Assembly: GCA_022432975.1 (NCBI GenBank)
Contig: CM039502.1
Location: 23,768,383-23,832,382, forward strand
Source: Begonia masoniana
Taxonomy: Eukaryota; Streptophyta; Magnoliopsida; Cucurbitales; Begoniaceae
Length of the DNA stretch: 64,000 bases
Direction: 5' to 3'
A program made the translations under genes and the position numbers. Numbering within the stretch: position 1 is the stretch's first letter; the number at the start of each line of letters is the position of its first letter. Shown in pieces: positions 20,933-32,256 of this stretch. The notes beneath the pieces were generated by a model. It did not search any database. It had not been told where the DNA came from and saw only the letters and a list, made by a program, of their open reading frames with translations.

Positions 20933-22821
20933 TTATGCAAGGAAATCATTCTGAACAGGAGGGGATTCCACCTGAGGATTAAGTTCCTCAACAGGAGAGG
21001 AAGGGGGAACACTGGCAGCATGAATTGCAACCCCTGCATCTGCCAGAGGTATATCGACAGGGGCAGCAATAGCTAGATTACAAGGTGTTGGCTGATCAAC
21101 AGTAGTTGGAGCAGGCACAACACTTGGAGGAACAACTGAAGTAGCTGGACGAGTTGCCTCAAGGTTCACGTCATTTTCATCCAAAAACTCATCCACATTA
21201 GAGGGCTCACCTGCACTTCTTGTCAAAAGGGTGCCAAGGTCTCGAATGCAAGTGATAACCCTGTTACAATCTTGCTGCAATTGCCTTGTGACAAGTTTGG
21301 AATGGAATCGAACGAAGGAGATGACATCATCAATAGCTTTACTTTGATTTGATTCCAATAAATCAATACGTTTGTTGACATCATCAATAGTTGTACGTTG
21401 ATTGGATTCCATTAGATCAATACGCTTGAGCAGTCCTTGAATTTCAGCTCCAAGATTGTCTAGTTGAGAGAGGATATAAGCTTGAAATTGATATTGGCGT
21501 GAGAGATACAGGGATCTGACCAGTGCCAAGACTTGCAATGCTAGCCTGAAGCTCATGAAATTGTTCCTCATAAATATAATTTCTCATTGGAGAAGGGGAA
21601 AGACCTTTAGTTCTAGTGGGAGGACCTTTAGGTCTAGGAGGAACACGAGCGGGCAATGTAGGCAATGAAGTAGGAGAGGGAGTAGGAATTGGACTGGTTG
21701 GATGTGGAGGTTTTAGAGGAATATCAACTTGGACTGGAGGCAGTTCAGGATCACTCACAAGTTCTTGAGTGTGAATGTGAGCATGACTGACCTCTTCAGG
21801 AGCTTGAAGCAGGAGAACTAAAGGTGGCAGAGGATCAAGGACAGGAAGAAGAGTGTCATCTTGAGCACATTCTTCTTCTTCGTCTTCATCAATTATAAAA
21901 CGCCTTGAAATACCACCTCAGCCAGCTTTTTCAACCAACACACCTTGAGCATTTCTTGTTATTCTCATTCTTGACAAGGTGGGTGATGAAAAGAAGTCTG
22001 ATTTCTTCAGGGATAAAAGCTGATCAGACTCCAGAAATCTGACCCCAAACCTTTGAAAAATCTTCATAAGTAGAAAATTGTAAGGTAGAGACTTTGATAC
22101 ATTGTATACAACTTGTAGCATTCGATTTAAAACAATGTATCCAACATAAAATGGTTCACCTTTGAAGAACTGACCAAGAATGAAGAGATCCATTCACTGA
22201 CATGGTCTCTATGACCATCTACGGGCAAGATGTTATAGTGAATCATTTGGTGGAAGACTTTATCCCTAAGATTTAAGTCCTTTCTCTTCAGCTTCAGGGG
22301 AGAGTTGTTTGGATCCTTGGCAATCAATTTCAAAAGGTCCTTGCCTACAAGTCTTTCAAGAAATGACGAATTCTTTTTTGCCTCAAAGAATCATCGGGAT
22401 CCATTCAGAAACTCACAGTGGAAAATGTCATGGACAATTTCCTGAGTTAGTTCTATATGTCTTCCATAGACATAACTCCTGAGAATGAGAGGACGAGTAG
22501 AATGCTTAGATTCGCATAAAACATTCTAATTGGGGTTTCACAATAATGAGACTCTAAATCAAACAGCCTCATTAATCTCATCCTAATTAAAGGTTCTTCT
22601 AAATCCAATCCAGATAAGTCGCGAAAAATAACACCTCTAGAATGAATAAGAGGTTTGAATTCAAATCTTTCATAATACCTATTAAAAGTGGCTTGATTGA
22701 TAAACTCATGATTTGGCCATATAAGAGGAGGAGGAACTAAAACAGACTGAGCATCCGCGGGATGAGAAGTCTTTTGCTTCTTCCTCGAGAAGACTTGAGC
22801 TACGCGTGAGGAAGATGCCAT
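20933..22821 (-). pseudogene. Co1 third reading frame (env-like ORF3), frameshifted
   Basis: Between pol and the 3' LTR a protein of roughly 600 residues can be followed through several frames: start MASSSRVAQVFSRKKQK at 22821, NHEFINQATFNRYYERFEF, RGVIFRDLSGL, then after frameshifts near 22490, 22330 and 22190 VFHQMIHYNILPVDGHRD and PYNFLLMKIFQRFGV, a Pro-rich linker (about 21750-21600) and a coiled-coil-like segment. That segment holds two 18-residue near-repeats (KRIDLMESNQRTTIDDVN and KRIDLLESNQSKAIDDVI) at about 21430-21320. The C-terminus is Pro/Val-rich and ends at 20933. SIRE-type elements are known for an extra ORF here, often called envelope-like, but I see no clear signal peptide or membrane anchor, so the role is unknown. 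Confidence 0.7.
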
Positions 22822-22984
22822 TGGTAATAATTGACGGTTTTGAACAGAGACAGAGTTTAGAGAAGTTTTTGATCGTTGTCGAAGGACAGTGAAGAATAGT
22901 ATTTGCTGGACAAGCGAGAGGAGTCGAGAGGTTTTTAAAAGAGTTTTCGAAAGTTAGGGTTACTGGAACATTTCGAAAGATTTT

Positions 22985-23110
22985 ATAGTCCATTTTGTGA
23001 ACGTCCATTGTTCTCGTCCATTGTCAACGTCCATTGTCAACATCCATTATGACAACGTCCATTGTCAATGACCATTGTGACAACATCCATTGTCAACATC
23101 CATTTATTTC
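22985..23110. repeat. Short degenerate repeats (GTCCATTGTCAAC)
   Basis: Eight or so imperfect copies of CGTCCATTGTCAA, some with CAT for CGT, separate RNase H from ORF3 of Co1. The stretch is non-coding. Confidence 0.8.
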
Positions 23111-23178
23111 AGAGATAAGGAAATTGTGGAGATCGTCCATTTTTTATTGACAAACATTCTCCAACAGAAAAATGACCC

Positions 23179-24924
23179 TTAATTTTTCTCAATCCTAATG
23201 AGACCTAACCTTATTCTAATATCATTGAAGGTCTTCTCATCTAATGGCTTGGTAAAGATAGCTGCCAATTGATCAACAGAATTAACAAATTCTAAAGAGA
23301 TATCTCCTTTCTGAACATGATCTCTAATGAAGTGATATCTAACCTCGATGTGTTTGGTTTTAGAATGTTGGATAGGGTTCTTTGAAATATTAATAGCACT
23401 AATATTATCACATATAATAGGAATCATATCATAAAATAGATTGTAATCTTCCAAGGTTTGCTTCATCCAAAGCATTTGTACACAACAATTGCCAGCAACA
23501 ATATATTCACTTTCGACCATTGAAAGTGCAACAAAATTTTGCTTCTTGGAGTATTAGGAAACAAGACATTCACCTAGAAATTGACATGTTCCACTGGTAC
23601 TTTTCCTATCTACGAGGCTTCCAGCATAATCAGAATCAGAGTATCCTATTAGGTCAAAAGAAGTACCCTTTGGATACCATAATCCTAAATCATAAGTCCT
23701 ACTTAGATATTTGAATATTCTCTTAACTGCACTTAAGTGAGATTCCTTAGGGGAAGCTTGAAACCTAGCGCACAGGTACACACTAAATAGGTTATCTGGC
23801 CTGCTAGCCGTTAGGTATAATAGAGAACCAATCATACCTCTATACTTTTTGATATCACACTTATCCCATTTTCATCTTTGTCCAACTTAGTAGTGGTGCT
23901 CATTGGAGTTCTAGATGGCTTTGAGGAATTCAATCCGAATTTCTTTAAAGTTCTTTAATGTATTTTACTTGACAAAAGAAAATGTCATCTGGAGTTTGAC
24001 TAATCTGAAATCCTAAGAAGAATTTTAACTCCCCCATCATACTCATTTCAAACTCACTTTGCATAACAGTGACAAACTCATCACAAAGTGAAACATTTGT
24101 AGAACCAAATATGATGTCATCTACATAGATTTGAACTATAAGAATGTCATTGTCCTTTTGCATGGTAAAAAAGGGTTGAATCGGTATTTTCCTTTTTGAA
24201 CTTCATTTCCTCAAGGAAATTCTTCAACCTATCATACCAAGCTCTAAGGCTTGCTTAAGTCCATATAAAACCTTCTTGAGCTTATATATATGGTCAGATT
24301 TGTCATAGAATTCAAATCCTAAGGGCTGCTCTACATAAACCTCTTCCAAGATATAACCATTTAAGAATGTACTATTAATATCCATTTGAAATAGTGTGAA
24401 GTTTTTGTAGCAAGCATAGGCTAAGAGCATCCTAATAGATTCTAGTCTAGCTATGGGTGCAAAGGTTTCTTCAAAGTCTATTCCCTCTCCTTGGTTGTAA
24501 CATTTGGCAACTAACCTATATTTGTTTCTAACAACAACACCATTTTCATCCAGCTTATTCTTGAACACTCATTTTGTTCCAATAATGGGATGATTGTCGG
24601 GTTTTGGAACAAGTTCCCAAACGTTGTTCCTTTTGAATTAGTTTAAATCATCTTGCATAGCAATTATCCAATATTCATCCAATTCGGCTTCTTCAAACTT
24701 CTTAGGCTCTATTTGAGATAAGAAGGCAACATTAGCACAAAGATTTCTAAGGGAGGCTTTAGTTTTGACTTCTAATGTTGGATCACCTAAAACTTCATCT
24801 ACAACTAGTGTTCTTTTGTTGAAGACTCCATAAGCCTTACTGGATAGGGAATAACCAAGAAAAATTTCAAAATCGGATTTGAAATCGAATTTTCCCAAGT
24901 TATCCTTGGTGTTTAGTATGAAAC
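23179..24924 (-). pseudogene. Co1 reverse transcriptase and RNase H
   Basis: From 24898 the minus strand encodes the linker after integrase (KFDFKSDFEIFLGYS) and DEYWIIAMQDDLN, then copia [48 protein letters not shown], and the active site IYVDDIIFGST at about 24120. RNase H follows: SLLYLTASRPDN, GYSDSDYAGSLVDRKSTSG, SEYIVAGNCCVQMLWMKQTL, NISKNPIQHSKTKHIEVRYH, IFTKPLDEKTF, ending at 23179. Breaks occur at about 24600, 24200, 23860 and 23530. The start of the region was separated from integrase by the Gy4 insertion. RT and RNase H turn element RNA into double-stranded DNA. Confidence 0.92.
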
Positions 24925-25390
24925 TGTAACACCCAAATTTTTTGGGCTATGGATTTTATTTACGGATCTCAAGTTTTGTCGTATAGTGTTGCTAATTCGT
25001 AGAAATAATGAGTTAGGCCCGTTTTGCGAGCGGGAAGTTTTAGTGGGGCCTTAGGATTTATGGAAAACTTTAGAAGATTTAAGATATTATGGAGGAAACC
25101 AAACCATGGATTAAATAATGGAATTAAGCTAAGGGATTAATAGGAAGGGCATCTTGGTAATTGTGCAAGAGAAATATTAATTATACCTAAAACTCTCCCT
25201 CACATTTCCCTCCTTCACGTTCCAGCCGCCTCTCCCCATTCCCTTGGGCGATTCTTCCTTCCATCGGCCACGGTTCTACCTCCTAGCCGATTCCTTCATC
25301 CATTCTCTTAAAGATTCGAATCCTAGGTGAGTTCTAATTAATGTACTTGTTGGGATTTCACTGTTAGGACTTGATACTAATTAGAGTTAT
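24925..25390 (+). mobile_element. 5' LTR of Gy4, first segment
   Basis: It starts TGTAACACCCAAAT inside Co1 and runs to the GTTAT target site of the solo A1 LTR. The start resembles the Gy1 and Gy6 LTRs. GAATCCTAG|GTGAGTTC at about 25329 is a possible first donor site. Confidence 0.85.
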
Positions 25391-25559
25391 TGTAACGTCC
25401 TGAGTTTTCTGAACCCGGTTCGCTACTCATAATAATTAACCAACTAGAAATTTTTCAGAAATTTTTAAAACTTTATATCCACGTCTCCAAATTTTTTAGT
25501 GAAAAACCATGCAGTGGATAAAAGACATGCAGCGGAAAAGAGAAAGCATGCAGCTTCGG

Positions 25560-26520
25560 TCGATAGCACCCCGGATGACATGATTTAAGACTAAACGACA
25601 AAAGCTTATTTCCACACATCTACCGAATGCTAAACGACAAAGACATCGTCCGATAGATTACGAAGAAGATATCGTCCATTCACTAAACGACAAAAACTTA
25701 TTTACTCACATCTACCGGTCGCTAAACGACAAAGATATCGTCCGATGGATTATAAAGAAGACATCGTCCATTCACTAAACGACAAAAACTAAACAAACAA
25801 ACAACTTCCGGAAGACTACATCTGCCGGTAGATAGCCTCAGCGATCGAAGCAAAATACCCTATATCTACCGATGAATAGTTCAGCGGTAGAAGTAGAATT
25901 AACACATATCTACCGATGAATAATTCAGCAGTAGAAGCAAAAATAACACATATCTACCGATCAATAGTTCAACGGTAGAAGTGAAAATAACTCATATCCA
26001 CCGATGAATAGTTCAACGGTAGAAGTGAAACAACATAAATCTTCCGATAAACAATAGAAAACTCCAACTGCTAAACGACAAAGATATCGTCCATTCACTA
26101 AACGACAAAAGCTTATTTCCACACATCTACCGAATGCTAAACGACAAAAGCTTATTTCCACACATCTACCGAATGCTAAACGACAAAAGCTTATTTCCAC
26201 ACATCTACCGAATGCTAAACGACAAAAGCTTATTTCCACACATCTACCGAATGCTAAACGACAAAGATATCGTCCATTCACTAAACGACAAAAGCTTATT
26301 TCCACACATCTACCGAATGCTAAACGACAAAAGCTTATTTCCACACATCTACCGAATGCTAAACGACAAAGATATCGTCCATTCACTAAACGACAAAAGC
26401 TTATTTCCACACATCTACCGAATGCTAAACGACAAAAGCTTATTTCCACACATCTACCGAATGCTAAACGACAAAAGCTTATTTCCACACATCTACCGAA
26501 TGCTAAACGACAAAAGCTTT
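25560..26520. repeat. A1 array 1: 39-bp and 66-bp units
   Basis: The homogeneous part (about 26090-26520) consists of a 39-bp unit containing CATCTACCGAATGC and AAGCTTATTTCC, and of 66-bp forms with an added ATATCGTCCATTCAC segment. The flank at 25560-26090 holds diverged copies (TCTACCGATGAATAG, CATCGTCCGATAGATTAC). Unit lengths divisible by three give long chance reading frames on both strands. Confidence 0.93.
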
Positions 26521-26784
26521 TTAGTACCATGCTAATACATGTAAATTCATTTTTGTTTCTTTTCTAAAACATGATACATGAAATACAGAAACATTTAAAC
26601 AAGTATAAATCCTATTGTTTTGTGATGTAGGCCTGAAGACACAAGCAACTCTACTTACCTGGTTTCCTGCTAAAATGCTCAGTGAAAGCTAGCCCGAAAG
26701 TTTTGTTCAAACCTAACCATAGACAGAGAGCCGATTAGATTCTCACTAAACTTCCTTCTAAACTCACCAGAAATCTTAAGGGAG

Positions 26785-27770
26785 CTACCGAATGCTAAAC
26801 GACAAAAGCTTATTTCCACACATCTACCGAATGCTAAACGACAAAAGCTTATTTCCACACATCTACCGAATGCTAAACGACAAAAGCTTATTTCCACACA
26901 TCTACCGAATGCTAAACGACAAAGATATCGTCCATTCACTAAACGACAAAAGCTTATTTCCACACATCTACCGAATGCTAAACGACAAAAGCTTATTTCC
27001 ACACATCTACCGAATGCTAAACGACAAAAGCTTATTTCCACACATCTACCGAATGCTAAACGACAAAAGCTTATTTCCACACATCTACCGAATGCTAAAC
27101 GACAAAAGCTTATTTCCACACATCTACCGAATGCTAAACGACAAAAGCTTATTTCCACACATCTACCGAATGCTAAACGACAAAGATATCGTCCATTCAC
27201 TAAACGACAAAAGCTTATTTCCACACATCTACCGAATGCTAAACGACAAAAGCTTATTTCCACACATCTACCGAATGCTAAACGACAAAGATATCGTCCA
27301 TTCACTAAACGACAAAAGCTTATTTCCACACATCTACCGAATGCTAAACGACAAAAGCTTATTTCCACACATCTACCGAATGCTAAACGACAAAGATATC
27401 GTCCATTCACTAAACGACAAAAGCTTATTTCCACACATCTACCGAATGCTAAACGACAAAGACATCGTCCGATAGATTACGAAGAAGATATCGTCCATTC
27501 ACTAAACGACAAAAGCTTATTTCCACACATCTACCGAATGCTAAACGACAAAGATATCGTCCATTCACTAAACGACAAAAGCTTATTTCCACACATCTAC
27601 CGAATGCTAAACGACAAAGATATCGTCCATTCACTAAACGACAAAAGCTTATTTCCACACATCTACCGAATGCTAAACGACAAAGATATCGTCCATTCAC
27701 TAAACGACAAAAGCTTATTTCCACACATCTACCGAATGCTAAACGACAAAAGCTTATTTCCACACATCTA
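26785..27770. repeat. A1 array 2: second block of the same units
   Basis: The same 39/66-bp units recur here, separated from array 1 by about 260 bp of single-copy LTR sequence. The block at about 27460-27500 repeats the diverged segment CATCGTCCGATAGATTACG that flanks array 1 at 25645, so it was copied from array 1. Other family-A LTRs lack an array at this place. Confidence 0.92.
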
Positions 27771-28221
27771 CCTGGAAGCTCTGCTCTTCCAGCATACCCG
27801 ATTAAATGTAAGAACAGAACCTACTCTATTGACAGCATTACGCAAAATGCATGCAGCATTACTCCGAGGCATACATTGTTGTCCGACTGTTACCTAGCAA
27901 CTAAAACTCAAGGAAAACAACGTAAAACTCACCTAGGTAGTTGAATGGAAGTCGCCTGGAGAGTATGAGCTAAAAGCTGAGAGGGAAGGGAATAAAACAG
28001 TGGCGGCTAAACCTCAATAAATTCTTCCTTAAATAGGTTATCCACTACCAAAGTCCAATTACCCTTATGCCCTTGCCTAGTCACCCATTATCCTATTACT
28101 ATTTCTTCCAGATTAATATCAAAGCATCGGTCGATACTTTGGCTGAAGTGCCGACACTTCTATATATATTTCTCCTTCTAACTAATAAAGTAAATTGATT
28201 TAATGAAAACCGGGTGCTACA

Positions 28222-29226
28222 GTTATGGTATTGGAATTTCGAAGTTTATTGTATGACGATGGAAATCGCTAGGCTTTGTGTATTAATGGAGGATTTAATG
28301 TTATTAATGATTGTAGGTTGATTCATGGAATCTTGGTGGTTGGGAGAAATAAATGTCTTAAATGTTAGGCTAGAAATTTAACACACGCCAAGTGTTCGAT
28401 TGAATGCTCGATTGAGATAAGTTAGATTTTTGGAAATTTTCCTTAGTTAGGACTTTACTAGTTTTGAGTTTAGATTATTTAAGATTTGATTTTAACTACG
28501 GAATATGGAATGTCATAGGTGAAGAGAGCTTAAAGTGAAGGCACGGCTCGCTAAGGAATCTAGGTAAATGAGTGTGTATGGTTTCCGGCCACTAGGGCCC
28601 TACATCACAAGGATATTAGGAAAGTTTGTTTGATAATTAGGATTTGTCATGTGCTATGAGATGATGGTTTTGAGTAGAGTTATGTTATAATGCATGTTGT
28701 GTTGCTCGTTTAATAGTATGGTATCTCTATGTGAATTCATGTCCATGCATCATGTGCACGTTTTATAAGATTAAAACAAAAATATGAAGTATATATGTAA
28801 GCATGACTAAGTGAGGAACGAGGTGAATTGGCCACAATTGTGTTATTATGATTATGTGTATAGTTCGCGGATCCTCCCACTAGTGGGGGCCAGACCAAGA
28901 TTATGTCATGAAGATTAATTGTACGGTTCGCGGATCCTCCCGCCGGTGGGGGCCGGACTGGCAGGAAGACTCGTGAATCCTCTCACTGGTGGGGGTCAGG
29001 TTGATACTGGACGATCGGTTCGTGGATCCTATCGTTGGTGTGGGCCAGGCTGGTCGTTATGAATATTGTCTGTTGGGACCACGTTTATGAAGTCCTTGCC
29101 TTTTTTTACCCATGTCCTCCCTTAATTCACGCCAAGTTGATGAAGAATAAGAATATGATTTGGAATATGTATATGATCTTTGTGAGCATGCATTTGTGAG
29201 TATTATGTAAATGTTGCACTCCTTAC
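28222..29226 (+). mobile_element. 5' LTR of Gy4, second segment
   Basis: Resumes after the A1 LTR at its GTTAT duplication. It carries the exon-like block 28519-28563 (45 nt, preceded by TGTCATAG, followed by GTAAATGAG) and CCTACATCAC at 28599. It ends at CTTAC (29222-29226), the target site of Co2, immediately before the TACTAAG-like box. Confidence 0.85.
28863..29060. repeat. Four imperfect hairpin-forming units in the Gy4 LTR
   Basis: Four copies, about 45-60 bp apart, contain GCGGATCCTCCCACTAGTGG or variants. The first includes the perfect 12-bp palindrome CCCACTAGTGGG; the others keep a weaker form. Comparable hairpin repeats occupy the same place in other LTRs here (for example 45047-45260). 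Confidence 0.8.
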
Positions 29227-30634
29227 TGTTGACTTAAATGTTGGTTAAGTCTAAATATGTTTTTGATGATGTGTTTGTATGGTTAATATTGTAATTTGAT
29301 TATGTTTATTTAGTGAGAATAATGAATTATTCAGTTGATTCAATCTGTTGGAAATGCCCTTGGAAATGGTATTTTACTATTCTAACAATCGGGTTAAGTG
29401 TACAGGGCTAAATAGTTTATACATGGCTGAAAAATTGATAAACAAAGACTACACATGCTGATCGCTTGACGTCAAAAGGCTACATTGCTTCTACCGATGG
29501 AATTGTAACACCCGACAACTTCAACCAGGTGACTTCCTAACTGTATTAACGGCCATGATTATTCAATCTTCACAATTTAGAATTTTATGCCAAGCTTAAT
29601 TAATTACATGTGGGTTTAAACTAGGTTGAGTGGCAAAGTTGTAATAATGGAGGATTGAGACCAGTATTTAAAGAAAAAGGAAAGGATTCAAACCTCATTT
29701 AAACCACTGTAGCTGTCATCTCTTACTCTCGGCGATTTCCCCTCCCGAGCTCTCGCTCTTTGTCAGCTGGAAATCCCTCTTTCGACGATCGGTTTCCTTG
29801 ATGCTTCTCGGCTACTTTGTGCTCGAGGTACGAGTTTGGCAATGTAGCTATCTTTTAGTCGTTAAGCTCTGTTTTCTGCTATGTGTTGAAGTTCTGGGTT
29901 CTTCAATGGCCGAGTATTAGTAAGGGTATTTTAAAATCTGAAAGTGGTAATGTCATTTCGAATCGATTTTGGACATTAAACAGCCAACCCTGAGTTATCG
30001 CCAATCGAATCTGTCTGTTTTGGGTTTTGGATTTCAAACTGCACAGAGAACTATACTACGGATTCGGGAGTGACTTTAGCTATTAGATCCTAGGATGACT
30101 TGTGATTAGAACTAATAGGATTTTGTTTTAACTACTGCAATGTAAATGTTTTAGGTGAAGAAGTTTGAAGAGAAAGGAGCTCAAATTGCTAAGGAGACCA
30201 GGTAAGTGAATGTGTAGGTTTCTCGGTCATTAGGACCCTACATCAAAGGATGCTAGGTAGAAAACCCATATGATGATTAGAAGTTTCCCTTATGTCACTG
30301 TCTAATGTTTATGCTAATGATTAGCTCAATGGTAAGGTTTCACGTCGAATGGTGCTCTGTTCTGTAGCTTGATGATTTAAGAATCTTCATGTTCATGCAT
30401 CATGAATGTTTTATGCATATGAAAATGTTTTAAGAGTATACTTTCTCATGAACAAGATAAAAATATAAAACTTATGCAACGTGGGTTAAGCGAGGGTTGG
30501 GGGCGGTTTGGCGTATGTCACTGTCCAAAAGAAGGACCATGATACGACCCGAAAGGGAACTATGTGCACTCTCACTGTCAAACCCCCTTTACTGGCACAA
30601 ATCCTCCCTTAATCCATACAACGCGAACAATGAA

Positions 30635-30780
30635 TATGAACGATGAATATGAATGAAGTATATGAATGATGATGATGAACAATGAATATGAACGATGTAT
30701 ATGAATGAAGTATATGAATGACGATTATGAACAATGAATATGAATGATGAACAATGATGAAGACTTGAGTATGAATATAA
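30635..30780. repeat. GAATATGAA-type repeat in B1
   Basis: Imperfect repeats of GAATATGAACGATGAATATG and similar. The B2 LTR has a related 26-bp repeat at 56810-56960. Confidence 0.8.
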
Positions 30781-31244
30781 ATAAGAAAAGATTCATGAGC
30801 ATTTGTTTTCTCAAAATGAGCATTCATGCACACTTATTAGTACTGCATTCCTTACTAAGCATTAGGCTTATAATATAAACCTTATGATGTAGGTGACGAG
30901 TTTTCAGGTGAGGATCTCAAAGTTAATGAGGACGTTTAAGCTCGGTTGCTGGAAGGTGTTCAGGGAGCAAATCTGTGGTTGGATGGCAAATGAGACCCCT
31001 GGTTAATGTTTTTATGATTTTAGTTATGATAATGGATATGATAGTTTAAGTAGGATGAGTCTATCTTATAACATTGAGTTTTCTTTTAAAGATGTCTGTT
31101 GACCACTGAATCGGGAAATAATTATAAAGAACATTGGTTAGTCTGTTTGCTTAAGTCTTCCGCTATATGAACCTTGGGTGAGTTACTGATTTTCATTAGT
31201 ATGAATGTTAGGCCTTTGAAGTTCGAAGTCAGTGAAGGTCATGC

Positions 31245-31610
31245 CTACCGGACGCTGAGTGCTATTTTGTCATCTAGTGATCGGTAGATGTATTGTGTTT
31301 AAGCTAACGGATGATGAGAGTGCTATTTTGTCATCTAGTGATCGGCAGATGTAGTATATTTAAGCTATCAGATGATGAAAGTGTTATTTTGTCATCTAGT
31401 GATCGGTAGATGTAGTGTGTTTAAGCTATCGGATGATGAGAGTGCTATTTTTTCGTCTAGTGATCGGCAGATGAGGTGTATTTAAGTTAACGGATGATGT
31501 AAGTGTTATTTCATCGCCCAGTGACCGGTAGATGTAGAGTGTTTAAGCCATCGGAAGATGTAAGTTTAATTTTTTCGTCTAGTTACCAGACGATGAAGAC
31601 GTTATTTTGT
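31245..31610. repeat. About six 61-bp repeats in B1
   Basis: Units contain TTTTGTCATCTAGTGATCGG followed by TAGATG and GTTTAAGCTATCGG. Divergence rises towards the LTR end. They share the CATCTACCGATC core (reverse complement) with arrays in other LTRs. Confidence 0.85.
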
Positions 31611-32256
31611 CGTCTAGTGACCGGTATGTGTAGCGTATTGCTGATGCTGAATGAGGTTAATGAACCACAAGTGATGCACGTGCCCACCGGATGATATCTT
31701 CTATCTAGTGAAGTTTAAAAGGGTCACGTGTTAAGCACGTGCTCTTCGGAAGATGTCCTCTACTAGGCGGTGATAAGTGAGTCACGCGAGTTTCACGTGA
31801 CGAATCGGATGATGAAATCTTTCTCTACCAGAAGATGCGAACTCCTTGTTTGTCATTTAGCGACCGGCAGAAATAAGTGATTAAGTATAGAAATCTGTTG
31901 GGGTATGATCGGCAGATGCAAGTTTATTTCTCCATCGGTAGGTGCAGCTTAAGAGCTAAAGTCTTTTATCGGATGGAGCATTTTACCCTGCCCGCCGGTA
32001 GATGTATAATGTACTCCTCTGTCGAGCGATGCCTAATGTGTGATGTCATAAGCTAAATTATGTTTCAGAAAAATATATATTACCAAAAATGAATAAAGTG
32101 TGAGTAATAAAAATTAAATGATTAAGAAAGTTATGAATTATGTGATGATTCCTCTGGGGTCGTTACATGAATAGTCAAGCTACTCATACCGATGGCGTTT
32201 TTGAAGTTGCACATACCGATAATGGTTCAGCGCTAATGCTTGTGCCGATAGAGTTC

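Larger units (their letters stand above)
19485..24924 (-). mobile_element. Co1, 3' half: copia element of SIRE/Maximus type
   Basis: Minus-strand order in this half is RT (24900 downwards), RNase H, a third reading frame, a polypurine tract and the 3' LTR. The 5' half (gag, protease, integrase, 5' LTR) is at 54552-61812; the two halves were separated by insertion of Gy4. The copia order (integrase before RT), long LTRs and an extra frame after RNase H fit the SIRE/Maximus lineage. The 3' LTR inserted into gag of Gy3; left flank 19480-19484 reads CGGCC, the right flank is outside the window. Confidence 0.85.
25391..28221 (-). mobile_element. Solo family-A LTR (A1), 2.8 kb, TSD GTTAT
   Basis: The minus strand starts TGTAGCACCCGG at 28221 and ends GGACGTTACA at 25391. 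Both sides carry GTTAT (25386-25390 and 28222-28226), so the LTR is complete and no internal region remains, as after LTR-LTR recombination. It matches the GyA2 LTR in the promoter-proximal half. The exon-like block is 26712-26659 with donor CCAG|GTAAGTAG, and the GTTTTGTGATGTAGG arm lies near 26610. It is larger than the 2.1-kb relative because of two arrays of a 39/66-bp repeat. Confidence 0.93.
29504..32167 (+). mobile_element. Solo family-B LTR (B1), 2.66 kb
   Basis: It runs from TGTAACACCCGAC to GGGTCGTTACA. Flanks are GGAAT (29499-29503) and TGAAT (32168-32172), a TSD with one mismatch. It contains a TATA-like AGTATTTAAAG near 29668. The intron module is: TTTTAG acceptor, exon-like block 30155-30201 (47 nt), donor CCAG|GTAAGTG, intron-like 30202-30892, box TTACTAAGCATTAGG near 30852, acceptor GATGTAG|GTGACG. 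The tail holds repeats with GATCGGTAGATG cores and two CACGTG boxes (about 31725-31742). Closely related to 55620-58217 and 1-757. Confidence 0.9.

Noticed and set aside
25961..27897. Frames of 104-251 codons and the look of a repeat-spacer array
   Set aside because: The 39/66-bp units are contiguous without unique spacers and lie inside a solo plant LTR with a target-site duplication. This is neither a CRISPR array nor a coding repeat.
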